NCBI RefSeq assembly: GCF_042661465.1
Contig: NZ_JBHSWE010000001.1
Span: forward strand, 744,001 to 808,000
Origin: Marinobacterium_A aestuariivivens
GTDB lineage: Bacteria > Pseudomonadota > Gammaproteobacteria > Pseudomonadales > Balneatricaceae
Length of the DNA stretch: 64,000 bases
Direction of reading: 5' to 3'
Shown: piece after piece, positions 9,542 through 17,515 of the stretch
Numbering within the stretch: position 1 is the first letter of the stretch
How the letters are laid out: every line of letters begins with the position of its first letter
Position numbers and translations under genes: made by a program
Notes under the pieces: model-generated
Databases searched by the model: none
Told to the model about the DNA's origin: nothing
The model's input: the letters and a program-made list of their open reading frames with translations, nothing else

Positions 9542-10394
9542 GATAAGCGGGTGGAAACTTCGGGAACATCCGTGGTCGGCAGGCTGATGTTGACGCGCCC
9601 CTGGGCGACCTGGCCGCGCATGCGCAGGCTGCCACCGTACATTTCGATCACCTCGCAGGCCTGGACCTGGTCGAGGGGCGCGCCCTGCCAGTGTCCGTCG
9701 ATTTCCAGCCGGCGCATGCCCGGCAACTCCATATCACCGATATCCTGGACGTTGATCAGCAGCTGCTCCGGCTCCTGGCGCAGACGCACCAGCAGGCGAT
9801 GGCTTCGATGCCTAAGCACCAGCTCCTCGGTAAGACTGCGCAGCGCGGCCGCCAGTCCCGCCGTTCTCCCCTGCAGCCTGCCGAGCGGCAGCGGCACTTG
9901 CACGTAAAGTGCCGGCGCGCCCTTGAGCGGCGGCGCCAGCGCCTCGCGTATCAGATCCAGCGGATCCAGCCCCGGGACGCCTTCGTCTGCTCGGCCGGTT
10001 GTATCGAAGTTCGGGATGAACCCAGCACCGACTGAAGCGCCAGCCTGTCCGCGGCCGACAATGCGGCCTGAAACCGGGGCTGGCGACAGAGCTCGGTCAA
10101 CATCCGGTGCCGGACGGCCAGTTCGCTGTCGATGCCGACAGGAGGCGCCTGAAACAGCACGAATTCGAATGCGGCCCAGCGCAGACCTGTCGCCGAGTGC
10201 AACTGCTGCGTGCATGGCTGACGCACCAGCAGCCGCTCTCCCTCGCGGTGCAGCACTTCGAGGCGGGTGCCCGGCTCAAGTTCCAGCTGACGACGGGCCA
10301 GTTGGCTGGATAGCGCGATTTCGCCATCGCTCCTGATGACCGCCACCCTTGCACACAACAGGTCGAGGAGGCGCTGGAAAAACTGGATTCGCAT
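9538..10394 (-). CDS. Histidine-kinase-like ATPase domain protein, one apparent frameshift
   Basis: About 285 residues after correction. The C-terminal half resembles a HATPase_c domain: a helix with LRSLTEELVLRH where the N box would lie, INVQDIGD at the G1 position, and ACEVIEMYGGSLRMR like the last helix of sensor kinases. No phosphoacceptor H-box is obvious, so it may be an atypical kinase or an ATP-binding regulator. The N-terminal 90 residues may form a PAS-like fold. The frame breaks near 10021-10023 (C-run). It lies downstream of a HTH-receiver regulator on the same strand, which suggests a signalling pair. The exact function is unknown. Confidence 0.55.
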
Positions 10395-10475
10395 AGTCCG
10401 GTCTAGTTACCCAAAGTCCATTTCCGAGTTTGCGAGATATTACCAGAATTTCCGAATTATAAAAATGAGGATCTT

Positions 10476-10510
10476 GAGGCCTGAGGCCTGAGGTCTGAGG
10501 TCTGAGGCGA
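10476..10510. repeat. Heptamer tandem repeat, TGAGGCC x5
   Basis: Five consecutive 7-bp units: TGAGGCC, TGAGGCC, TGAGGTC, TGAGGTC, TGAGGCG. Related 7-bp tracts occur in at least four other intergenic sites in the window (29890-29941, 32599-32619, 49011-49038, 49645-49735). Confidence 0.85.
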
Positions 10511-10523
10511 AAAGCGTGGGAAG

Positions 10524-10662
10524 TAGCCTGGAATGAGCCGAAGGCGAATTCCGGGTCCCGAAGCCCAGGCCCTGCATTGGAACGCCTGGGTTTGCGTGGA
10601 GCCCACCCGGTGGGGTGCCACCCGGTCGGAATTCGCCCCTTCGGGGCATCATTCCAACCTAC
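10524..10662. repeat. GTAGG-type interspersed palindromic repeat (copy 2)
   Basis: Left arm GTAGCCTGGAATGAGCC, right arm CATCATTCCAACCTAC, with GAATTCCGGG and CGGAATTCGCCCC inside, the same plan as the copy at 1077-1248. Between the arms lies a separate imperfect palindrome around CCCAGGCCCTGC and GGAACGCCTGGG. Confidence 0.8.
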
Positions 10663-10707
10663 GCCCAGCCGACGGGCCCCGGGGTTAAACGTATCCTGGA
10701 CTCCGGC

Positions 10708-11319
10708 TCAGCGCTCAAGCAGAGACTCGAGGCGTTCGCGAATCAGTTCGAAGGGCACCGGCTTGGGCAGGACCCTGCACTCGACGCCGACCGGCATGCC
10801 GGCAAGCACTTCGTTTTCCTCGAGAGCGGAGATCACCATCAGCTCCATGCGGTCGAGCAGGCCGCTCTGCTTGAGCGCCGAGATCATCTGGAAACCGTCG
10901 ATATTCGGCAGGTTGAGGTCGAGCAGCAGCAGCTGCGGTTCGACCTGGCCGACCGTCAGCAGGCCAGTGTAGCCATTGTCCGCCAGATGCAGGTCGAGCG
11001 GCAGGTGCCAGCTCTTCAGCGTCAGCTCATAAAGCCGCAGCAGTGTCGACTCGTCCTCGACCACGAGTACCTTCAGTGGCGGAGGTGATGCTTTGTCGCC
11101 ATCGCTGGCACCGGGCCCAGGCAGGACCGGCCCCGCGCCCGAACGCAGCTCCTGCGCCAGCTTGTGGACGTCGGTCAGGCTGAAGCGACGATGACCGCCC
11201 GGGGTCTTCCAGCTCGCAATTACGCCGGCATCGGCCCAGAGCTGTACGGTTCTGGCCGAAACACCAAGCAACTCCGCTGCCTTGCGACTGGTGCAGATAT
11301 CATCCTGTCTGATCGTCAT
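10708..11319 (-). CDS. Response regulator with N-terminal HTH and C-terminal receiver
   Basis: 203 residues. The N-terminus is a MerR/excisionase-type helix-turn-helix (TSRKAAELLGVSARTVQLWADAG, then TPGGHRRFS), about residues 8-60. After a Pro/Gly linker comes a receiver domain from about 82: VLVVEDE (acidic pocket), LLLDLNLPN (phosphoacceptor Asp), VISAL (switch Ser/Thr) and PKP (Lys). This order, DNA-binding first and receiver last, is the reverse of most response regulators. No partner kinase is intact next to it, but a kinase C-terminus fragment lies 90 bp upstream and an ATPase-domain protein lies downstream. Confidence 0.88.
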   Translation of the reverse strand: MTIRQDDICTSRKAAELLGVSARTVQLWADAGVIASWKTPGGHRRFSLTDVHKLAQELRSGAGPVLPGPGASDGDKASPPPLKVLVVEDESTLLRLYELTLKSWHLPLDLHLADNGYTGLLTVGQVEPQLLLLDLNLPNIDGFQMISALKQSGLLDRMELMVISALEENEVLAGMPVGVECRVLPKPVPFELIRERLESLLER

Positions 11320-11407
11320 CGTATTCTCTGTGCTGCAAAACTTTCTGCGATTGGCATTCTACACCTTTTCAATGCTTCTTTTATGCCTTTCAAAAAAACC
11401 TGTCAAA

Positions 11408-11521
11408 TCAGGCACTGGCCGGCAGCCAGACGCTGACCCGGGAGCCTTCTCCGATAGTACTCTGAATCTCGATCAGGCCACCATGGCGCTCGACGATTTC
11501 TCTGCTGACCGACTCGAACAT
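11408..11521 (-). pseudogene. C-terminal remnant of a sensor histidine kinase
   Basis: A 37-codon frame, MFESVSREIVERHGGLIEIQ and onward, matching the last helix and G2-type glycine region of HATPase_c domains (IVERHGG, then GEGSRVSVWLP), ending in a stop at 11408. Nothing upstream continues the kinase: the next bases belong to the LysR gene's stop. It looks like what is left after deletion of a kinase gene that would have preceded the HTH-receiver regulator. It is unlikely to be functional. Confidence 0.7.
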
Positions 11522-11526
11522 GGTAC

Positions 11527-12425
11527 CTATTGGACCGGGCGCCAGTCACGGCTGTAATCGAGAAATCGCTCGAGCAGGGGGCTGCGGTATTTGTCACGAT
11601 GACAGATGAGGCTTAGCTGGCGCGAAAAGTGCCTTTCCAGCCGGACCTCGCGCAGTTTCCTGGCCTCGCAGAGTGCCTCGGTCGCCAGACGGGACATGAA
11701 ACCGAGCCCGAGCCCCGCGGCGACGCTGTTGTTGACCCCCTCGTTGGCATTCATCTCCAGCGCCAGGTGCCAGCGTTCGAGCCTGGGCAGGAGCAGCCGC
11801 TCGAACTGTTCGCGGGTACCGGAGCGGGGTTCACGCAGCACCCAGCGCTGATCGTTCAGCGCCGCCAGCGGATGGGAACGGCCGTCCGCCAGCGGATGGT
11901 CAGGGGATGCGACCACATGCATTTCGTCTTGCCCCCAGGGCATGATCAGGAGTTCCTCTTCGCCGGACATGCCCTCGATAAAGGCCAGGTCCAGTTCGAA
12001 GCGCTGCAGCTGCTCGATCAACAGCGCCGTGCTGCGAATCGTCACCCGGGGCCGGCGGCACGGCACCTGTGCCATAAAGCCTGCCAGCAGGCGCGGCAGC
12101 AGATTGTTGCCGATGGTATGGCTGGCGCCGATGCGCAGCTGCCCGGTCAGCGGTCCCTGGGTGCCGAACAGCCCGGTAACCCCCGCCATCCGCTCCAGCA
12201 GTTCGTCGGCCAGGGCACCAGTTGCTCGCCGGCGGGATTGAGCACCAGCCGGTTGCGGATCCTGTCGAACAACCGCGTATCGAGCTGCCGCTCGAGTTCC
12301 TGCAGCGCCATCGAGACGGCGGCCCGGGTCAGATGCAGTTCCTCGGCGGCGCGCGCCAGCGAGCCCTGCCGCGCCACACTGGCGAACACCCTGAGCTGCT
12401 TGAAAGTCACGGCCGACATGTTCAA
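11527..12425 (-). CDS. LysR-family transcriptional regulator, one apparent frameshift
   Basis: 299 residues after correction, the usual LysR length. The N-terminal winged HTH is clear (FASVARQGSLARAAEELHLTRAAVSMALQELE). The C-terminal effector domain (from GQLRIGASHTIGNNLLPRLL) resembles the CysB/CbbR class of fold. The frame breaks at 12213-12215, where CCCTGG on the coding strand should be CCCCTGG, restoring EQLVPLADELLERMAGV. It is divergent from a TDT-family channel gene with a 93-bp AT-rich gap, the standard LysR arrangement, so it probably controls that gene. The effector is unknown. Confidence 0.85.
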
Positions 12426-12518
12426 TTTATCTTAACTTTATATAAAAAACGTTTAGATATGCTTTATATCAAGATTTCACTAGGATAGCCGAACGATTTA
12501 TGCACCGGGGATACATTT
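12426..12518. promoter_or_regulatory. Divergent LysR/TDT promoter region
   Basis: A 93-bp AT-rich gap between two divergent genes. It contains TTTATATAAAAAACG and TGCTTTATATCAAG, either of which could hold -10 elements. A LysR-type T-N11-A site is likely here, but no single one stands out. Confidence 0.45.
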
Positions 12519-13493
12519 ATGCTCAGAGCCGTCCGAGAAACGCTGCGTCAGCTGCCCACGCCGCTGGCCGGACTGGCGCTGGGCATCGCCGCACTGGGTG
12601 CCAGCTGGGAACTGCTGCTGCCGCTGCAGGACAGGGCCCAGCTGGCAGGTGCCGCCGTGGCGGCACTGCTGCTGCTGCTGATACTGTGCAAGTTCGTGCT
12701 GCACCCCCTGCTGCTCTGGCGCGAACTGGCACACCCCGTGGTTGGCGGCGTCGTGCCGACCTTCAGCATGGGCACCATGCTGATCAGTCACGCCCTCTAT
12801 CCGCTGGCCCCGGCGGCCGCCACCTGGCTCTGGCTGCTGGCGGTGGCGCTGCACCTGACGTTCCTGGTGCTGTTCGTACTCCATCGCCTGCATAGGTTCG
12901 AATTGCATCACATGGCGCCAAGCTGGTTCGTGCCGCCGGTGGGGATCGTCGCGTCCGCGCTGACATGCCCGCCCGAAGCGACGGAGCTGGCGCGCAACCT
13001 GATGTGGTTCGGCCTCTGCTGCTACTGCCTGCTGCTGCCACTGATGCTGTACCGGCTGATCTTCGCCCGCCGCCTGCCCCGCGCCGCTCGACCGATACTG
13101 GCAATTCTGGCGGCACCGGCGAACCTCTGTCTGGCCGGCTATATCAGCATCATCGATCAGCCGTCGCTGCTGCTGATCGCGGTACTCGGCACCGTCGCCC
13201 AACTGATGACTCTGGTGATCTACCTGGCATTCGTCGAGCTGTTGCGGCTGCCGTTCAGCCCGGCCTATGCCGCCTTCACCTTCCCGGTGGTGATCAGCGC
13301 CACCGCCATGCTGAAACTGGAGCAGCTGCTGCTGTCGCTCTCGGCCCCGGCCGATGTCGTCGGACCGGTACACTGGCTGGCCGAGGCGGAACTCGCCGGC
13401 GCCAGCCTGATGGTGGCCTATGTCGCGCTGCGCTACCTGCTGCACTACGGCAGGTTTCTGGTACCCGCACAGTGGCGCCTGCGCACCGCCTGA
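12519..13493 (+). CDS. TDT-family (TehA/SLAC1-like) membrane transporter
   Basis: 324 residues with about ten hydrophobic helices. The segments VVGGVVPTFSMGTMLISH, PPVGIVASAL and FTFPVVISATAMLK are typical of the tellurite-resistance/dicarboxylate (TDT) family, which includes TehA, malate carriers and SSU1-type sulfite exporters. The anion carried cannot be decided from sequence. Divergence from a LysR gene suggests substrate-dependent induction. The nearby sulfur-assimilation genes make sulfite one plausible substrate, but that is inference from position only. Confidence 0.8.
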   Translation: MLRAVRETLRQLPTPLAGLALGIAALGASWELLLPLQDRAQLAGAAVAALLLLLILCKFVLHPLLLWRELAHPVVGGVVPTFSMGTMLISHALYPLAPAAATWLWLLAVALHLTFLVLFVLHRLHRFELHHMAPSWFVPPVGIVASALTCPPEATELARNLMWFGLCCYCLLLPLMLYRLIFARRLPRAARPILAILAAPANLCLAGYISIIDQPSLLLIAVLGTVAQLMTLVIYLAFVELLRLPFSPAYAAFTFPVVISATAMLKLEQLLLSLSAPADVVGPVHWLAEAELAGASLMVAYVALRYLLHYGRFLVPAQWRLRTA

Positions 13494-13552
13494 GCGGTTG
13501 CCTGGCGCGCCCCGTTGCGGCACTCTTGGAATGCAGGAGGAGGAAAAGCCGC

Positions 13553-14113
13553 ATGACTGTCTGTGCACCTGAACGCCGAAACAGCCGGTGCCGAGCCCGG
13601 AACCGGTCCCTGCACGATCCGCTGCTCTACTTCGCTTATGGTTCCAACATGGCGGTCGAACGCCTGCGCGCACGGGTGGCCGAAGCCGAACGGCTGTCGC
13701 CCGGGCTGTTGCAGGGCCACAGCCTGCGCTTTCACAAGATCGGCCGCGACGGCTCCGCCAAGTGCGATGCCTTCGAGACCGGCAATGCACCGGATCGCGT
13801 CCACGGCGTGCTGTTTCATATAGAGCGCCGCAGCCGGGTCTGGCTCGACCGGGCCGAAGGGCTCGGGATGGGCTACGATATCCGCGAAGTCGAAATCCAG
13901 CTGGACAGCGGTGAACGCCTGACCGCATTCACCTACTGCGCCAGCCTGATCGATCCCCGATTGCACCCTTTCGACTGGTACCTGGAGCATGTGCTGCACG
14001 GCGCCCGCCAGGCCTGCCTGCCACCTGACTACATCGAGGCGCTCCTGCGCCAGCCCTGCATCCCGGATCCCGATACCGAACGTGCCGCCCTGGAGCGGGC
14101 GATCTATCGATAG
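13553..14113 (+). CDS. Gamma-glutamylcyclotransferase-like protein
   Basis: 186 residues. The GGCT fold signature LLYFAYGSNM lies near residue 24, followed by GVLFHIE and YCAS segments typical of AIG2/GGCT proteins. A short basic N-terminal extension precedes the fold. Family enzymes release 5-oxoproline from gamma-glutamyl peptides, but many bacterial members have no proven substrate. The start at 13553 has a strong ribosome-binding site (AGGAGGAGG, 13535-13543) at good spacing. The gene follows the TDT transporter by 60 bp and may share its transcript. Confidence 0.8.
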   Translation: MTVCAPERRNSRCRARNRSLHDPLLYFAYGSNMAVERLRARVAEAERLSPGLLQGHSLRFHKIGRDGSAKCDAFETGNAPDRVHGVLFHIERRSRVWLDRAEGLGMGYDIREVEIQLDSGERLTAFTYCASLIDPRLHPFDWYLEHVLHGARQACLPPDYIEALLRQPCIPDPDTERAALERAIYR

Positions 14114-14143
14114 AGCCCCTCTGCGGTCAAACTGCCGTTAGCC

Positions 14144-14204
14144 CCTGTGGGAGCCCACTCCGTGGGCGAATCGCTATTCGCCCGGAGGACCGGGCTCCCA
14201 CAGG
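14144..14204. repeat. REP-like inverted pair, GTGGGAGC family (copy 2)
   Basis: Outer arms CCTGTGGGAGCCC (14144-14156) and GGGCTCCCACAGG (14192-14204) are exact complements. Inside is a second perfect hairpin, GGGCGAAT-CGCT-ATTCGCCC (14164-14183). It sits between two convergent genes and could terminate both. Confidence 0.85.
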
Positions 14205-14225
14205 CTCCATGGGCCTCAGACCGCA

Positions 14226-15659
14226 TCAATGCTCGTGGTGCACGCGCATCAGGCTGTGATTGCTGCCCTCGACGAGGTCGTCGCCGAACCAGGACAGGCT
14301 TTCGTGCATGTCGACCACCTCACCGACGATGATCAGCGCCGGCGCCGGCAACTGCGCCACCGCCTGCAGCTCGGCGATATTGGCCAGGGTGCCGGTCAGC
14401 ACCTTCTGGTCCCGCGCCGTGCCTTTCGAGACGATCGCCACCGGCGTCTCGGCCGGCTTGCCGTGGGCCACGAGCTTCGAGGCCAGCTCCGGCAGCGTAT
14501 GCAGCCCCATATAGAGGACGATGGTCTGGTTCGGATGCACCAGTTCGGCGAAGTTGAGGTCGCTGGTGCGGTTTTTCAGCTGGCCGGTGACAAACTTCAC
14601 CGACTGAGCAACATGACGGTGCGTCAGCGGAATACCGGCATAGGTGGCGCAGGCACTGGCGGCGGTGATGCCCGGAACGACCTGGAACGGAATACCGTGG
14701 GGCTTGAGCGACTGCAGCTCCTCAGCGCCGCGGCCGAAGATAAAGGGATCGCCACCCTTGAGGCGCAGGACCCGCTTGCCCTCGAGGGCATGCTTCACCA
14801 GCAGATCGTTGATCCCCTCCTGCGGCAAGGCATGATTGTCGCGTTTCTTGCCGACAAAGACGAGATCGGCATCGCGGCGGCACAGCTCCAGCACGTCCTT
14901 CGACACCAGCGCATCGTAGAGCACCACGTCGGCCTGCTGCATCAGCCGCAGCGCCTTGAAGGTCAGCAGCTCGGGATCGCCGGGACCGGCCCCCACCAGG
15001 TAGACCTCGCCCACCTGGTGCTCGGGATCCGCGACGTCGAGCTTGGACTGCAGCAGTTGCTCGGCGGCACCGAGACGGCCGGCAAACACCTGTTCGGCCA
15101 CCTGACCCTGCAGCACCGACTCCCAGAACTTGCGGCGCTGGTTGACACCGGAAAAACGCGTCTTGACCCGGTCGCGGAAACGCCCGGCGAGCTTGCCGAG
15201 CTGGCTGTAGCCGTTCGGAATCAGCGTCTCGAGCCGGGCCCGCAGCATCCGCGCCAGTACCGGCGAGTCGCCACCGGAGGAGATCCCGATCACGATCGGC
15301 GAGCGGTCGACAATGGCCGGAAATACGAAGGTGCACAAACGCGGACAATCGACGACATTGACCGGAATATTGCGCGCAACGGCATCGTAATGGATGCGTT
15401 CGTGCAGAGCCTCGTCATCGGTTGCGGCCACCACCAGCACACGGCCCTCGAGCAGGGCGCTGTGGTACTCACCGACAATCAGCTGCCCTCCCTCGTTCTC
15501 GACCAGTTCCGCCAGCTCCGTCCCGATCTGCTGCGCCACCACGGTGAGCCGGGTACCGGCCCGCACCAGCAGCCGCGCCTTGCGCAGCGCCACCTGGCCG
15601 CCACCGACCAGCAGCGCCGACTGATCCCTGAGGCGGAAAAAGAGAGGAAGGTACTCCAC
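14226..15659 (-). CDS. cysG: Siroheme synthase CysG (trifunctional)
   Basis: 477 residues, intact. The N-terminal half is the NAD-dependent precorrin-2 dehydrogenase/ferrochelatase (ALLVGGGQVALRKARLL; active-site region GISSGGDSPVLARMLR). The C-terminal half is the SAM-dependent uroporphyrinogen-III methyltransferase (VYLVGAGPGDPELLT, VVPGITAASACATYAGIPLTHR). It makes siroheme, the cofactor of the CysI sulfite reductase encoded nearby on the same strand. It starts with MEYLPLFFRL, like other CysG proteins. Confidence 0.96.
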   Translation of the reverse strand: MEYLPLFFRLRDQSALLVGGGQVALRKARLLVRAGTRLTVVAQQIGTELAELVENEGGQLIVGEYHSALLEGRVLVVAATDDEALHERIHYDAVARNIPVNVVDCPRLCTFVFPAIVDRSPIVIGISSGGDSPVLARMLRARLETLIPNGYSQLGKLAGRFRDRVKTRFSGVNQRRKFWESVLQGQVAEQVFAGRLGAAEQLLQSKLDVADPEHQVGEVYLVGAGPGDPELLTFKALRLMQQADVVLYDALVSKDVLELCRRDADLVFVGKKRDNHALPQEGINDLLVKHALEGKRVLRLKGGDPFIFGRGAEELQSLKPHGIPFQVVPGITAASACATYAGIPLTHRHVAQSVKFVTGQLKNRTSDLNFAELVHPNQTIVLYMGLHTLPELASKLVAHGKPAETPVAIVSKGTARDQKVLTGTLANIAELQAVAQLPAPALIIVGEVVDMHESLSWFGDDLVEGSNHSLMRVHHEH

Positions 15660-16059
15660 GTGCTCTACTCCTGCGTCCGAACTTACTCTGTAGTGTAATG
15701 CAACTCGCTGCTCTGAAATCGGTCAGCCTGTTCTTCCATGATGCAAGATTGCGGCCAGCCCGGGATAACGCGCCGAAAGGGCTCGGGAGCTGCCTCCGCC
15801 TTCCGGGCTGCACCATAACAAGGCACCATGCCGCACTCCTTTGGTGCAAGCCGAAACAAACGCCCGGGGCCTGGAATGAGCGAAGCGAATTCCGGGTTTC
15901 GAAGCGCATTCGGGGTCCCAGCCGACGTGCCATATCCGTGCGGAACTCCTTTGGTGCAACCTGAAACAAATTCGCCCGTAGCCTGGAATGAGCGAAGCGA
16001 ATTCCGGGGGCTCGGCTCGTCGGAATTCGCCCCTTCGGGGCATCATTCCAACCTACAGA
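15660..16059. repeat. Intergenic repeat cluster with GTAGG-type copy 3
   Basis: About 400 bp with no gene. A segment containing ACTCCTTTGGTGCA then GAAACAAA and GCCTGGAATGAGCGAAGCG occurs twice (from about 15835 and again from about 15945), a rough 110-bp tandem duplication. The second unit ends in a full GTAGG-type palindromic repeat at 15978-16056 (GTAGCCTGGAATGAGCGAAG ... CATTCCAACCTAC). Confidence 0.75.
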
Positions 16060-16164
16060 CAAGCCCCCGCTCCTTCACATCCATATGATCGCGGGATAAA
16101 TACATCCTTGTACAAGCCCCGCTCCTTCACATCCATGTGATCGCGGGATAAGTACATCCTTGTA
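16060..16164. repeat. 53-bp tandem repeat, two copies
   Basis: Two near-identical units, 16060-16112 and 16113-16164, each running from CAAGCCCC through GATCGCGGGATAA to CATCCTTGTA, differing at only a few bases. It lies directly upstream of the cysH terminator. No gene is encoded on either strand beyond short chance frames. Confidence 0.88.
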
Positions 16165-16165
16165 C

Positions 16166-16200
16166 AAAAACGCCGCTGCGGCAGAACCGCAGCGGCGTTC
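16166..16200 (-). terminator. Rho-independent terminator of cysH
   Basis: On the minus strand: AACGCCGCTGCGG, loop TTCTG-type, CCGCAGCGGCGTT, then TTTTG. The stem is about 13 perfect pairs and begins 23 bp after the cysH stop codon. Confidence 0.9.
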
Positions 16201-16222
16201 GAGCATGCAAAACCGCTTTTCG

Positions 16223-16942
16223 TTACTTGAACTTCAGCGGCGTGGCCGGGTGCAGACCGCACTCGCGGTTTTCCGGGTTTTCCCACCACCAGCGGCCCGA
16301 ACGCACATCCTCGCCCATGGAGATCGCACGGGTGCAGGGCGCACAGCCGATGCTCGGGTAGTGACGGTCGTGCAGTTCGTTGTAGGGCACCTCGTTGGCG
16401 CGGATATAGGCCCAGACCTCTTTCTCGCTCCAGTCGGCCAGCGGGTTCAGTTTCTGCAGACCGTTGCCCTCGTCCCATTCGCTGAAGGCGATCTCGTCGC
16501 GGGTGACCGACTGCTCCCGGCGCAGACCGGTGATCCAGGCCTGCTGACCCGACAATGCGCGCTTGAGCGGCTTGATCTTGCGCACGAAACAGCAGCCCTT
16601 GCGCAGCGCCTGGGACTCGTAAAAGGCGTTGATGCCGTTCTCGGCCACGTACGCCTCGACATCGGCGGCTTCCGGATAGTACACGTCCAGCTTCAGGTTG
16701 CCGTAATGGCTGCGCACCTGGGCCAGCAGCTTCAGGGTTTCCTCCGGCAGCCGGCCGGTGTCCAGTACGAACATCCGGATCCCGGGCGCATACCGGCTGA
16801 TCAGGTCGGTCAGCACCACGTCCTCGGCACCGAGGCTGTTGGCGAAAACGATGCCGTTGGCATAGTCGGCCTCGGCCTGTTTCAGCAGGCCGGCGACGTG
16901 CTCGATCTTGGCCTGGAGTTCGGCGCTTATCTGCTCGCTCAT
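16223..16942 (-). CDS. cysH: APS-type phosphoadenylyl/adenylyl-sulfate reductase CysH
   Basis: 239 residues. It has the PP-loop-like nucleotide-binding N-terminus (IVFANSLGAEDVVL) and the catalytic ECGLH near the C-terminus. It also carries the extra cysteines CC (KGCCFVRK) and CxxC (IGCAPCTR) that bind a [4Fe-4S] cluster. That cluster marks enzymes that reduce adenylyl sulfate (APS) directly, rather than the PAPS-specific enterobacterial type. The start at 16942 (MSEQISAELQ) follows GAGGAATTTGTG; an upstream extension to 17089 overlaps the DUF934 gene and is unlikely. It is the last gene of cysI-DUF934-cysH. Confidence 0.94.
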   Translation of the reverse strand: MSEQISAELQAKIEHVAGLLKQAEADYANGIVFANSLGAEDVVLTDLISRYAPGIRMFVLDTGRLPEETLKLLAQVRSHYGNLKLDVYYPEAADVEAYVAENGINAFYESQALRKGCCFVRKIKPLKRALSGQQAWITGLRREQSVTRDEIAFSEWDEGNGLQKLNPLADWSEKEVWAYIRANEVPYNELHDRHYPSIGCAPCTRAISMGEDVRSGRWWWENPENRECGLHPATPLKFK

Positions 16943-17021
16943 CACAAATTCCTCACCTCGAATGACAACGGCCGCTGCCCGCCTCCAGTTACGAAAAAGG
17001 GAGCCGCGGCCGTTCGGATAC

Positions 17022-17515
17022 TCAGCGGCCCTGGCGGTAGATCGGCCGCGGATCGTCGGCGGCGCCCTGGTAGTAGGCACCCACTTCACCGAAGGCGTTC
17101 AGCGTCTCCGGCTTGAAGCGGTCTTCGGGCACCTGGAGGGCATCGAAACCGCAGCGCTGCAGATATTCGAAGCGGTCACGGGTGATGTCGCCCACCGCGC
17201 GCAGCTGCCCCTTGAAGCCCGCCCGGCGCACCAGGCGTGCCTGGCTGAAGCCACGGCCGTCACGGAACACCGGGAACTCGATGGCAACCAGCGCCAGTCT
17301 GTCGAGATCCTGCAGCACCGGCTCGACCTCGTCGTCGCCATTGAACTGCACGCCCAGGGCACCTGGCGGTTCGCGAGGATCTCGCGGTTTTCCAGGTAGA
17401 GTGCCAGCGGCACGACGACATCGCCGTCCTTCGGCAGCTGCTCGATAGTGGCTTCGGCGTCCACGAACTGCCAGTTGTCCTGGCTGACGACTTCGCGATT
17501 AATGAGCAGCGGCAT
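17022..17515 (-). CDS. DUF934 protein, partner of CysI, one apparent frameshift
   Basis: 164 residues after correction. DUF934 proteins are regularly encoded next to this type of cysI in Pseudomonas and related bacteria and are thought to help sulfite reduction, possibly in electron supply; the biochemical role is not established. The C-terminal part (GFDALQVPEDR, then YYQGAADDPRPIYR) is characteristic. The frame breaks at 17357-17359, where GTGCCCTGG should be GTGCCCCTGG. The start MPLLINREV at 17515 overlaps the end of cysI by 17 bp, which implies translational coupling. Confidence 0.85.

Larger units (their letters stand above)
10395..10707. other. Repeat-filled intergenic region
   Basis: About 310 bp with no gene. 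It contains a short AT-rich stretch (10430-10470), five tandem heptamers of the TGAGGCC type (10476-10510) and a complete GTAGG-type palindromic repeat (10524-10662). The promoter of the minus-strand ATPase-domain gene would have to lie at the left edge. Confidence 0.6.

Noticed and set aside
12965..13550. Long plus-strand frame joined to the GGCT-like gene
   Set aside because: It is the shadow of the TDT transporter gene in another frame; the real start is at 13553 with a strong ribosome-binding site.
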